This document shows positions 40,657 through 48,071 of a DNA stretch of 64,000 nucleotides, in pieces. Each line of letters begins with the position of its first letter. The stretch's first letter is position 1. Below the pieces are notes generated by a model, which searched no databases, had not been told where the DNA came from, and was given only the letters and a program-made list of their open reading frames with translations. The position numbers were made by a program, and so were the translations under genes. The stretch comes from an uncultured Lachnospiraceae bacterium (lineage in GTDB: Bacteria; Bacillota; Clostridia; Lachnospirales; Lachnospiraceae). The DNA lies in the NCBI GenBank assembly GCA_910586615.1, contig CAJUJP010000002.1, positions 1 to 64,000 of the forward strand. The letters run 5' to 3'.

Positions 40657-40754
40657 GCGTTCCATGGAATTGATCAGTGAAAAGGGCGCGGTGCAGTAAA
40701 TGTTTCATGCGATAATCAGAAAAGACGGCGTGCAGCAGTAAATGTTCCATGTAT
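40628..40754 (+). repeat. Three imperfect 42-43 bp tandem copies of the udp 3' end
   Basis: Units start at 40628, 40671 and 40713 with tgatcag-like sequence. Each continues through gacggcg/gggcgcg and (cag)cagtaa to gttccatg. Only the first copy carries the true udp stop; the others duplicate the stop-containing tail in the non-coding spacer. Confidence 0.7.
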
Positions 40755-40789
40755 TTATCAGCCTGAGCCGGGAAGAATAATAAATTATG

Positions 40790-40811
40790 TATCGCAGACA
40801 GACTTGCGATA
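40790..40811. promoter_or_regulatory. Palindrome upstream of deoC (possible operator)
   Basis: TATCGCA (40790-40796) and TGCGATA (40805-40811) are inverted, and tgcatgagg follows as at the udp copy. Either both are binding sites of one regulator or the udp leader was duplicated together with the tandem tails. Confidence 0.45.
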
Positions 40812-40868
40812 TGCATGAGGATTAGCGTGAAATTTCAGGAAAGTATAATGGAGGTATGAAAATATATT

Positions 40869-41534
40869 ATGGATAAGAAAGAAATTTTAAAACATGTTGA
40901 CCATACGCTGCTGCTTCAGGGGGCAACGTGGGAGGAAATCAGGCAGATCTGCGACGATGCGATGGCATATCAGACGGCTTCCGTCTGCATTCCGCCCAGC
41001 TACGTGAAGCAGGCAGCCGAGTATATGCAGGGCAAAATAGCTGTCTGCACGGTGATCGGATTTCCCAATGGAAATATGACCACAAAAGCGAAAGAATTTG
41101 AGACGAAAGATGCGCTTGCAAACGGCGCTTCCGAGATTGACATGGTCATCAATATCGGCTGGGTGAAGGACCGGAGATATGACCTGGTGGAAGAGGAAAT
41201 CCGCACTTTAAAGGCGGCCTGCGGGGACAAAATATTAAAGGTCATTATCGAGACATGTCTGCTGACTGATGAGGAGAAAGTGGAGATGTGCAAGACGGTT
41301 ACCCGGTCCGGAGCGGATTATATCAAGACATCCACAGGATTTTCCACAGCCGGCGCAACTTTTGAGGATGTAAAGCTTTTTGCGGAAAATGTGGGACCGG
41401 ACGTAAAGATCAAAGCTGCCGGCGGAATCGCTTCTCTGGATGACGCGGAGAAGTTTCTGGAACTGGGCGCCGACCGTCTGGGAACGAGCCGTATCATCAA
41501 GCTGGTCAAGAACGAGGAAGCAACCGGGTATTAA
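40869..41534 (+). CDS. deoC: Deoxyribose-phosphate aldolase
   Basis: DeoC cleaves 2-deoxyribose-5-phosphate to acetaldehyde and glyceraldehyde-3-phosphate. The 221-aa TIM barrel shows the Schiff-base Lys153 in YIKTSTGF, the supporting Lys182 in VKIKAAGGI, and the acidic residue Asp92 in EIDMVINIG. The length is typical. It works with DeoB and the phosphorylases encoded on either side. The start follows a ggaggtatgaaaat stretch. Confidence 0.96.
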   Translation: MDKKEILKHVDHTLLLQGATWEEIRQICDDAMAYQTASVCIPPSYVKQAAEYMQGKIAVCTVIGFPNGNMTTKAKEFETKDALANGASEIDMVINIGWVKDRRYDLVEEEIRTLKAACGDKILKVIIETCLLTDEEKVEMCKTVTRSGADYIKTSTGFSTAGATFEDVKLFAENVGPDVKIKAAGGIASLDDAEKFLELGADRLGTSRIIKLVKNEEATGY

Positions 41535-41635
41535 GAAAATCTGTGAAGAGCAGGAGAGACCGGCCGTTTTTGAGGACTGTGGAGGCAAAATACGGGAAAT
41601 ATTCAGATCTGTACGAAGCAGAGAAAGAGGTAACT

Positions 41636-42061
41636 ATGGAACTGGACAAAGCGTTGATTGAGGAATTGATTGATACGGCCGTGGGGGCATTGCAGTATTC
41701 TTACACGCCCTATTCCGGCTTCAAAGTAGGAGCGGCGCTTCTGGCGAAGAACGGGCGTATCTATCAGGGCTGTAATATTGAAAATGCGGCATATACACCG
41801 ACAAACTGTGCAGAGAGGACGGCTTTTTTCAAGGCTGTGAGCGAGGGTGTGAAAGAATTTGACGCAATCTGTGTGGTGGGTGGAAAAGACGGCGTGCTGA
41901 CGGAATATGCCGCCCCTTGCGGCGTGTGCAGGCAGGTCATGATGGAATTTTGTAATCCGGAGACTTTTCAGATCATTCTTGCGACGGGAAAAGAGCGGTA
42001 TGATATTTACACATTAAAAGAATTGCTGCCGCTGGGATTCGGTCCGGCTGATCTGGCATGA
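41636..42061 (+). CDS. cdd: Cytidine deaminase
   Basis: This zinc enzyme deaminates cytidine and deoxycytidine to uridine forms, which then feed Udp. The ATG at 41636 has an aaagagg site and gives 141 aa. Zinc ligands Cys58 (NCAERTAF, catalytic Glu60), Cys95 and Cys98 (PCGVCRQ) mark the small tetrameric class. SYTPYSGFKVGAALL is the family N-terminal motif. It ends only a few bases before deoB. Confidence 0.96.
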   Translation: MELDKALIEELIDTAVGALQYSYTPYSGFKVGAALLAKNGRIYQGCNIENAAYTPTNCAERTAFFKAVSEGVKEFDAICVVGGKDGVLTEYAAPCGVCRQVMMEFCNPETFQIILATGKERYDIYTLKELLPLGFGPADLA

Positions 42062-42078
42062 GGAAAGCAGGTATCAGA

Positions 42079-43269
42079 ATGAAAAAATATAAGAGAATTT
42101 TTGTGATCGTCCTTGACTCTCTCGGAATCGGAGCGATGCCGGATTCGCCGGCATTCGGAGATACAGGCGTGGACACATTCGGGCATATCCTGGAGAAAAT
42201 GGGAACCATAGAGATCCCTAATCTGGCAAAACTCGGTATGCTGAATCTTCATAAGGCGGGAAAAATGGAAGAGGAGCCGGCGCCGGCGGGACGTTATATG
42301 CGGCTTGGAGAGGCCAGCAACGGCAAGGACACGATGACAGGGCATTGGGAAATGATGGGCATCAGGACGGAGAAACCGTTTAAGACATTTACGGATACAG
42401 GATTCCCGCCGGAACTGATTGCCGAACTGGAAAAACAATGCGGCAAAAAAGTGATCGGAAACAAGAGCGCCAGCGGGACAGAAATCATCGAAGAGCTTGG
42501 CGAGGAAGAGATCAATACGGGAGCGATGATCGTTTATACATCGGCCGATTCCGTGCTGCAGATCTGTGGACAGGAAGAGTTGTTTGACCTGGATAATCTG
42601 TACCGCTGCTGTGAGATCGCACGGGAGATTACCATGAAGGACGAGTGGAGAGTGGGACGTGTCATCGCCAGACCCTATGTGGGAAAAAAGAAAGGCGAGT
42701 TTAAACGGACCAGCAACCGCCATGACTATGCTCTCAAGCCAACCGGGCCCACGGTGCTGAATGCCCTGAAGGATGCCGGACTGGATGTGATCGGCGTTGG
42801 CAAGATCAATGATATTTTTTGCGGAGAGGGTATTACTGAAACTTATCATTCCGACAGTTCCGTGCATGGCATGGAGCAGACGATTGAGATCTGCAAAAAG
42901 GATTTTCACGGGTTGTGTTTTGTCAATCTGGTAGATTTTGATGCGTTGTGGGGACATCGCAGAGATGTTAAGGGATATGCACAGGAGATAGAGAAATTTG
43001 ACAGAAATCTGGGTGTGCTGATGGAAGAACTGCGTGAGGATGATCTGATGATCCTGACGGCGGATCATGGCAATGATCCGACTTACACCGGTACGGACCA
43101 CACAAGAGAGTATGTGCCTTTTATAGCATACTCAAAACAAATGGCGGAGGGCGGACCCCTTGAGAATGAGAAAACTTTTGCGGTGATCGGCGCATCTGTA
43201 GCGGATAATTTTGACGTTTCGATGCCGGAAGGCGCCATAGGCAGTTCTATTCTGGGCAGACTGATGTGA
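42079..43269 (+). CDS. deoB: Phosphopentomutase
   Basis: DeoB moves the phosphate of (deoxy)ribose-1-phosphate to C5, linking the phosphorylases to DeoC and RpiB. The 396-aa form from ATG 42079 is preferred, because ggaaagcagg lies just before it; an overlapping ATG at 42058 lacks a site. Alkaline-phosphatase superfamily metal motifs are visible as LDSLGIGAMPD, NGKDTMTGHWEMMG and TADHGNDPTYTGTDHTREYVP. Confidence 0.95.
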   Translation: MKKYKRIFVIVLDSLGIGAMPDSPAFGDTGVDTFGHILEKMGTIEIPNLAKLGMLNLHKAGKMEEEPAPAGRYMRLGEASNGKDTMTGHWEMMGIRTEKPFKTFTDTGFPPELIAELEKQCGKKVIGNKSASGTEIIEELGEEEINTGAMIVYTSADSVLQICGQEELFDLDNLYRCCEIAREITMKDEWRVGRVIARPYVGKKKGEFKRTSNRHDYALKPTGPTVLNALKDAGLDVIGVGKINDIFCGEGITETYHSDSSVHGMEQTIEICKKDFHGLCFVNLVDFDALWGHRRDVKGYAQEIEKFDRNLGVLMEELREDDLMILTADHGNDPTYTGTDHTREYVPFIAYSKQMAEGGPLENEKTFAVIGASVADNFDVSMPEGAIGSSILGRLM

Positions 43270-43344
43270 TTGCGCCCGGCACAGCCGGCAGGCCGCATAG
43301 ATGCCTCCGCCAGACAATATCTGATGACAGGAAGGTAGAGTTCA

Positions 43345-43971
43345 TTGAAAAAGGATGTATGTATTAAGCTGGTTTTGTCGCTGATCGGAATTTTGCTTGT
43401 GGGAACAGGAGTGGCGTTTAATGCTTCGGCAGCTTTGGGAAATGACCCTGTGGGCATTGTGTATGACGGAATCAGAAGCGCGGCGGACCTTTCTCCCGAA
43501 CAGCTGGGGGCGGCGTCGAATATTGTAAATATCGTGCTGGTTATCGTTGTGTTCTGCCTGAACCGCCATTACGTAAACATCGGGACTTTTATCTATATTA
43601 TCCCTTATGGTTCTGCAGTCAGCCTGGGAGGAAAACTATATGCGGTTTTGTTTCCTGCACAGACACTGGCCGCGCAGATTACCGGAGCGGCGGTCGGCTG
43701 TACACTGCTTTATACAGGAGTGGCCATGTTCATTGCGGCGGATATGGGACTGGATCCTTTTACGGGACTGGTGATGGTGATCCGGGACAAGGCAGGCAAA
43801 GAGTACAGAACGGTGAAGATCTGTTTTGATATCGGCTGCATCCTGTGTGGATTTGCTTTGGGAGGCAGGCTTGGAGTGATTACTGTTGTCACCGCATTGA
43901 CAGCCGGACCGGTGATCCAGTTTTTGTCCGGAAAGATCGGGGTGTATTTGAAGACCGGAGCAGAAGCTTGA
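43345..43971 (+). CDS. YczE/YitT-like integral membrane protein
   Basis: This 208-aa polytopic protein starts at a TTG after a caggaaggtagag leader. Five or six hydrophobic spans are visible, including LVLSLIGILLVGTGVAFNASA and ITGAAVGCTLLYTGVAMFIAADMGLDPFTGLVMVI. The paired GxDP motifs (LGNDPVG, MGLDPFTG) are typical of the YczE/YyaS/YitT group. Its substrate or role is unknown. It sits inside the nucleoside salvage block, so transport of a base or nucleoside is a reasonable guess. Confidence 0.8.
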   Translation: MKKDVCIKLVLSLIGILLVGTGVAFNASAALGNDPVGIVYDGIRSAADLSPEQLGAASNIVNIVLVIVVFCLNRHYVNIGTFIYIIPYGSAVSLGGKLYAVLFPAQTLAAQITGAAVGCTLLYTGVAMFIAADMGLDPFTGLVMVIRDKAGKEYRTVKICFDIGCILCGFALGGRLGVITVVTALTAGPVIQFLSGKIGVYLKTGAEA

Positions 43972-44000
43972 GGATATTGATGTAAGAGAGGAGGCCGGCC

Positions 44001-44729
44001 ATGGGCCATGGAGCATTATATGAGGAATTCCCGTTTCTGAAAGAAATCAGCAGGGAAAGACAAAAACAGTTTGAAGAATATTTCAAAACTGCGCCCCTGT
44101 GGCTGATGGATACGATCCAGACGGAAAAACTGAAAAAGGAAACGGTTTTTATTAAAGAGGGCGAGCCGGCGGATACGATTTATATTCTTGTAAAAGGAGT
44201 CATAGAGGCCACGGATTACAGAGTGTACGGCACACCCTATAATTACATGAGGTTTGACCGGGTCTGTGCCTTCGGGGGCATGGAATACATTATGAATCTC
44301 GATGTGTACAGAACCACACTGCGGACGGTGACGGACTGCATTATTATGAAGCTTTCGAGAAAGATTTTCGAGAAGTGGATGTATTCAGATATAAGAGCCA
44401 TGAAGCACGAGGCCATGCAGATTGCTGAATATCTGCTGGAAGAGGGCAGAAACAGCCGCCTGTTCCTTTTTTTACAGGGATCGGACAGACTGGCGCTGCT
44501 TTTCGTGGTGCGCTACGAGCGGTATCAGAAAAACGGAACACTGCATGTCAGGGACAGCCGGCAGAATCTGGCTGATGAGACGGGACTGTGCCTCAAAAGC
44601 ATAAGCAGAGGTGTTAAAAAATTTATAGAGGACGGCCTGGTTTCAAAGGAAGGCCGGCGTATCATGATCGACCGGAAGCAGTATGAAGGACTGCGGGAGA
44701 TCGTAGCCCGGAAGATAGATCTGGATTGA
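44001..44729 (+). CDS. Crp/Fnr-family transcriptional regulator
   Basis: The 242 aa combine an N-terminal cyclic-nucleotide-binding-like beta barrel (KKETVFIKEGEPADTIYILVKGVIEATDYRVYG) with a C-terminal winged helix (DSRQNLADETGLCLKSISRGVKKFIEDGLVSKEGRRI). It lacks the N-terminal cysteine cluster of FNR, so it is not an oxygen-sensing FNR by sequence. Its position between deoB/YczE and punA suggests control of nucleoside catabolism, perhaps through the TATCGCA palindromes. That link is inference. The start follows gagagga. Confidence 0.88.
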   Translation: MGHGALYEEFPFLKEISRERQKQFEEYFKTAPLWLMDTIQTEKLKKETVFIKEGEPADTIYILVKGVIEATDYRVYGTPYNYMRFDRVCAFGGMEYIMNLDVYRTTLRTVTDCIIMKLSRKIFEKWMYSDIRAMKHEAMQIAEYLLEEGRNSRLFLFLQGSDRLALLFVVRYERYQKNGTLHVRDSRQNLADETGLCLKSISRGVKKFIEDGLVSKEGRRIMIDRKQYEGLREIVARKIDLD

Positions 44730-44804
44730 TGAAGATGGAACAATAAATGCGGGAAAGCGTAAAACAGTTTTTTTTTAGTGAAACGCTTCGGAATGGAGGT
44801 CAAA

Positions 44805-45626
44805 ATGAACGAAGTATATCATAAACTGAAGACCTGTCTGGAAAGCATCAGGCAGAAAACAGATTTTGTGCCGGAAACGGCATTGATCCTGGGATCGGGA
44901 CTGGGTGATTATGCAGACGGAATCCAGGTGGAGCAGACCATTGACTATACGGATATCGAGGGATTTCCGGTTTCGACGGTGACAGGGCATAAGGGCAGGT
45001 TTGTATTCGGCTATGTGAAGGATGTACCGGTAGTCATCATGCAGGGAAGGGTTCATTTTTATGAGGGTTATCCCATGACGGATGTGGTGCTTCCCACCCG
45101 TCTGATGGGCATGATGGGGGCAAAGAAGCTGATCCTGACGAATGCGGCCGGCGGCGTAAACTTTGACTATAAACCGGGAGATTTCATGTTGATCACGGAT
45201 CATATCACAACGGGAATTCCCAGCCCCCTGATCGGCGCAAATCTGGATGAGCTGGGTGTCCGTTTCCCGGATATGAGTGAAGTGTACAGCCGGCGCATGA
45301 GGGATATCATCAAGACAGAGGCACAGAAACTGGGAATCTCTCTGCAGGAGGGTGTTTATGTACAGCTGACCGGACCGGCATACGAGACGCCGGCAGAGAT
45401 CCGCATGTGCAGAAGCTGGGGCGGAGATGCGGTTGGTATGAGTACGGCCTGTGAAGCGATGGCGGCCAGACATATGGGAATGGAAGTGTGCGGGATTTCC
45501 TGTATCACAAATCTGGCAGCAGGCATGTCGAAGGTGCAGCTTGACCATAAAGAAGTACAGGAGACTGCAGACCGGGTTGCAGGTCAGTTCAAAGAGCTGG
45601 TAACAGCAGTGATTGCAGGGATATAG
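44805..45626 (+). CDS. punA: Purine-nucleoside phosphorylase
   Basis: This enzyme phosphorolyses purine nucleosides to base plus (deoxy)ribose-1-phosphate. The ATG at 44805 after ggaggt gives 273 aa. Motifs ILGSGLGDYAD, VTGHKGRFVFGYV, MQGRVHFYEGYPM, LTNAAGGVN and the late EAMAARHMGMEVCGISCITNLAAG identify the trimeric class (PNP/MTAP). It completes a set with udp, deoB, deoC and cdd that can salvage both purine and pyrimidine nucleosides. Confidence 0.95.
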   Translation: MNEVYHKLKTCLESIRQKTDFVPETALILGSGLGDYADGIQVEQTIDYTDIEGFPVSTVTGHKGRFVFGYVKDVPVVIMQGRVHFYEGYPMTDVVLPTRLMGMMGAKKLILTNAAGGVNFDYKPGDFMLITDHITTGIPSPLIGANLDELGVRFPDMSEVYSRRMRDIIKTEAQKLGISLQEGVYVQLTGPAYETPAEIRMCRSWGGDAVGMSTACEAMAARHMGMEVCGISCITNLAAGMSKVQLDHKEVQETADRVAGQFKELVTAVIAGI

Positions 45627-45673
45627 ACGGCTGTATCAGTCGTGGATGTCAGCAGACGGGAGGGTCATGGCAC

Positions 45674-46309
45674 ATGAAAAACTACAGATATCTGGATATG
45701 GACAACTATAACCGGAAAGACCATTTTGAATATTTTAACAGTCTGGCCTATCCTTACGTCGGGGTTACGGTCAACGTGGATTTTGATCGTTTGTTGTGTA
45801 AGATCAGGGCGGAAAAGCTTCCTTTTTTTCTGACGGTCTGCTACTGTGTCTCAAGGGCGGCGAACCGGATTCCGGAATTCCGGCAGAGGATCGAAAACGG
45901 AGGGATCATAGAATTTGACAGATGCAGGACGTCCTACACGACAGCGCTGGATGACGGTACATTCTGCTACTGTACGCTGGAAGATGATACGATGCCCTTT
46001 AGCGACTATATTACATATGGGGAAAAAGCCCAGGAAGAGGCGAAGAGAAACGCATCAATCAGTGAAGAAAAAGAAAGCGTGCAGGATCTGTTCTTCATTT
46101 CCACGCTTCCATGGATTTCCTACCAGTCTCTGGTCCAGCCTGTTCCGTCTCCGGCGGACAGCAATCCCCGGATTACATGGGGCAAATACTTTATGCAGGA
46201 TGGAAAGGCTGTGCTGCCGGTATCGGTGCTGTGTAATCATGCGCTGATAGACGGAAGGCATATGGCGGATTTTTACAGTATGCTTGAGGAAGAATTTTCC
46301 AGATTGTGA
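45674..46309 (+). CDS. Chloramphenicol acetyltransferase-fold protein
   Basis: This 211-aa protein has the CAT fold and catalytic motif NHALIDGRH, in which His189 corresponds to the catalytic histidine and Asp193 to the structural aspartate of CAT. The length matches CAT trimers. The N-terminal region (YLDMDNYNRKDHFEYF) is also CAT-like. Chromosomal members in Clostridia are often of unknown substrate, so chloramphenicol resistance should not be assumed. It is the last gene before a terminator, 47 bases after punA. Confidence 0.85.
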   Translation: MKNYRYLDMDNYNRKDHFEYFNSLAYPYVGVTVNVDFDRLLCKIRAEKLPFFLTVCYCVSRAANRIPEFRQRIENGGIIEFDRCRTSYTTALDDGTFCYCTLEDDTMPFSDYITYGEKAQEEAKRNASISEEKESVQDLFFISTLPWISYQSLVQPVPSPADSNPRITWGKYFMQDGKAVLPVSVLCNHALIDGRHMADFYSMLEEEFSRL

Positions 46310-46362
46310 CAGGTGCTTTCAGACGTAAAATTTCATAGACAGAGAATATATTCTTAAAATTG

Positions 46363-46387
46363 GAACCACCGGTTTAGCCGGTGGTTC
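46363..46387. terminator. Terminator between convergent CAT-like gene and mecA
   Basis: GAACCACCGG (46363-46372) and CCGGTGGTTC (46378-46387) form a perfect 10-bp stem with a tttag loop. Short T-rich flanks on both sides suggest bidirectional action. Confidence 0.85.
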
Positions 46388-46423
46388 TGTTTATTGATCG
46401 TTATTGTCTTATGGAACAGAGGC

Positions 46424-47203
46424 TCAGATCTGCGCTAAAGCCTCGATTGCGTGATCCTTGATCAAAGGTTCGAAATGTTCTTCCAGATAGGCTTTCGCTG
46501 AGATGACTGCCTTTTCCGGCCGGCCGTACTCCGAAATCAGGTTGCAGATCCGGTTAAAGTCGGCAGCATTCTGTCCGGCCGAGCTGATCAGCAGCAGGTA
46601 GCCGCCGGTGGTCTCGTTTTTGTACAGGGTATTGCCGATTTTGTAATAAGGAGAGATCACATGGGCAAGTCTTGTCACATCATGCAGTGTGCTGAAGGAA
46701 AAGAGCTTGCTGGAAGGCTGGGCCGATGGTGCGGTTTCTTTGGATACGCTGTCCTTTGCAGGAGCGGTATCTGCGGGGGCCGGTGTTTCGACGGAATCTT
46801 CGGATATATCCGAACTGCTCATCTTACGGAGCATGTTCAGGACTTCGTCGGCACCGTCGGAAAGGATATCTGCCAGATCTTCTGCATCATCCTCATCGAA
46901 GTCGTCGTCGTGGACGGAAGGTGCGAATTTGGAAAAACGGGTGTCCAGTTCCTCGGGGTCATCTACTTTTGTAATAATCAGTACGATACATTCGGAGCTT
47001 AAAGGAATCGCTTCGATCATCAGCGGGATGTCTTCCGCCTCAAAGCCGCATTCAAAAGATGCCTGGCGCATCATGTCGCGAAACAGACTCTTGGCTTTCT
47101 CGGTGCCGTAGGCAAGCTCGCTGATCTTTAATTCTCTGGTGGCCAGATCTTCCCTTGTGAGGGTACAGCGGATCTGGTGTTCGTTTACTTTTTCTATTTT
47201 CAT
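46424..47203 (-). CDS. mecA: Adaptor protein MecA
   Basis: MecA delivers substrates to the ClpC-ClpP protease. In B. subtilis it targets ComK and so restrains competence. The 259 aa start MKIEKVNEHQIRCTLTREDLATRELKISELAYGTEKAKSLFRDMM, the substrate-binding N-domain. A very acidic linker (DDDFDEDDAEDL) follows, with a Pro/Ala/Ser-rich segment, and then the ClpC-binding C-domain (LFSFSTLHDVTRLAHVISPYYKIGNTLYKNETTGGYLLLI). Length and order are typical. It is transcribed alone on the minus strand. Confidence 0.9.
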   Translation of the reverse strand: MKIEKVNEHQIRCTLTREDLATRELKISELAYGTEKAKSLFRDMMRQASFECGFEAEDIPLMIEAIPLSSECIVLIITKVDDPEELDTRFSKFAPSVHDDDFDEDDAEDLADILSDGADEVLNMLRKMSSSDISEDSVETPAPADTAPAKDSVSKETAPSAQPSSKLFSFSTLHDVTRLAHVISPYYKIGNTLYKNETTGGYLLLISSAGQNAADFNRICNLISEYGRPEKAVISAKAYLEEHFEPLIKDHAIEALAQI

Positions 47204-47409
47204 TGAAGGTCACATCCTTTTGTCATATATATTTGCAGATGCAGTTCGGTACTGTCTGTCAGTGAGGCTGCCCGGCGGAAATTCCATGCAGTACAGGCCC
47301 GGCCGGTAATCTCCAGGCCGCTGTTTCAGCGTGGTTCCGGGAGCGTTTAATGTGTGCTGGCGTGACGGCAGAGTATAAGGTTGAGCGGTCACGCAATTTT
47401 GATATCTGT

Positions 47410-47438
47410 ATCTTATACTTTACGCCAATTTTAGTCAA
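47410..47438 (-). promoter_or_regulatory. Candidate promoter for mecA
   Basis: On the minus strand TTGACT (47438-47433) and TAAGAT (47415-47410) are spaced by 17 bases, leaving a leader of about 200 bases. It is divergent from the promoter at 47486. Confidence 0.5.
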
Positions 47439-47485
47439 TAGTGTGCATAAAGTGTTTAAAAATTTTTAATAATTTTAGAATTTAC

Positions 47486-47514
47486 TTGCTTTTTTGTCAC
47501 TTTTTGGATATAAT
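47486..47514 (+). promoter_or_regulatory. Strong sigma-A-type promoter in the mecA-GH18 spacer
   Basis: TTGCTT (47486-47491) and TATAAT (47509-47514) have the ideal 17-base spacing, and AT-rich DNA lies upstream. The transcript would start near 47521 and run through about 500 bases with no ordinary gene. Confidence 0.7.
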
Positions 47515-47559
47515 CGTACTACAAGATGTCTCCGGTAATCGGCAAAGGAAGGAGGCAGC

Positions 47560-47580
47560 GTGCGTAAATTTCATAAATAA
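47560..47580 (+). CDS. Possible six-residue leader peptide (MRKFHK)
   Basis: A GTG is preceded by the excellent site ggaaggagg at normal distance and is followed by only five sense codons and TAA. It begins about 40 bases after the predicted transcription start. Either it is a translated leader peptide or the ribosome binding site is part of a structured regulatory RNA. No resemblance to a known attenuator peptide was noticed. Confidence 0.3.
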   Translation: MRKFHK

Positions 47581-48015
47581 CATCTTTTTTTCCGAAGCTA
47601 TAGAGGAATGGTCATGAAGCTATAGCGCAGGAGAGAGTCTTATAGGCAGTGTGCCTGATCGTGAACCATATCTTGTTCTTTCCGTATTTCACAATTATAA
47701 TTCACAGGGAATGGATAGGTTATACAGTTATTTTTTATTTATTTTGCATGTCGGGGATATCTTTTAAACGAACAGCACCCTATATATCTTATGCCATTAG
47801 TATATCACAATGCTCTTTTTGGCAGACTAAATTCAGGATGAAACCGGTAAAAAACCGCAAATATTTGGCTAAACATACAAATGTTGGCCATATTATATAC
47901 GCAGGGCTCTGTGATTTGTCAGGAAGTTCCCGCTTCCCGGGCGCTGATGCGGGCCGTTTACCGGACAGGCAGACAGGATGGGATGCTTTTCCTGCCGAAA
48001 AATGTCAAATTATTA
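47581..48015 (+). other. Long untranslated stretch upstream of the GH18 gene
   Basis: This part has two gaagctatag direct repeats (near 47595 and 47619) and a hairpin around aacat-acaa-atgtt (47868-47890). A weak 124-codon frame (47649-48023) of unlikely composition is also present. I recognise no riboswitch, in particular no c-di-AMP (ydaO) consensus. A non-coding RNA or long leader is possible. Confidence 0.4.
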
Positions 48016-48044
48016 ATGACTGAGAGGCAATAGTTTGTTATAAT
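48016..48044 (+). promoter_or_regulatory. Proximal promoter of the GH18 gene
   Basis: ATGACT (48016-48021) and TATAAT (48039-48044) are 17 bases apart. This leaves a leader of about 20 bases with aaaggag before the start codon. Confidence 0.6.
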
Positions 48045-48071
48045 GAGGACGGTCAGAAAGGAGCTGGATAG

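Noticed and set aside
45674..46309. Chloramphenicol resistance gene
   Set aside because: The CAT fold and catalytic motif are present, but chromosomal relatives often have other or unknown substrates and there is no mobile context. Reported only as a CAT-fold protein.
47649..48023. 124-codon frame before the GH18 gene
   Set aside because: Erratic composition, no ribosome binding site, and it ends in the proximal promoter. Treated as untranslated leader or non-coding DNA.
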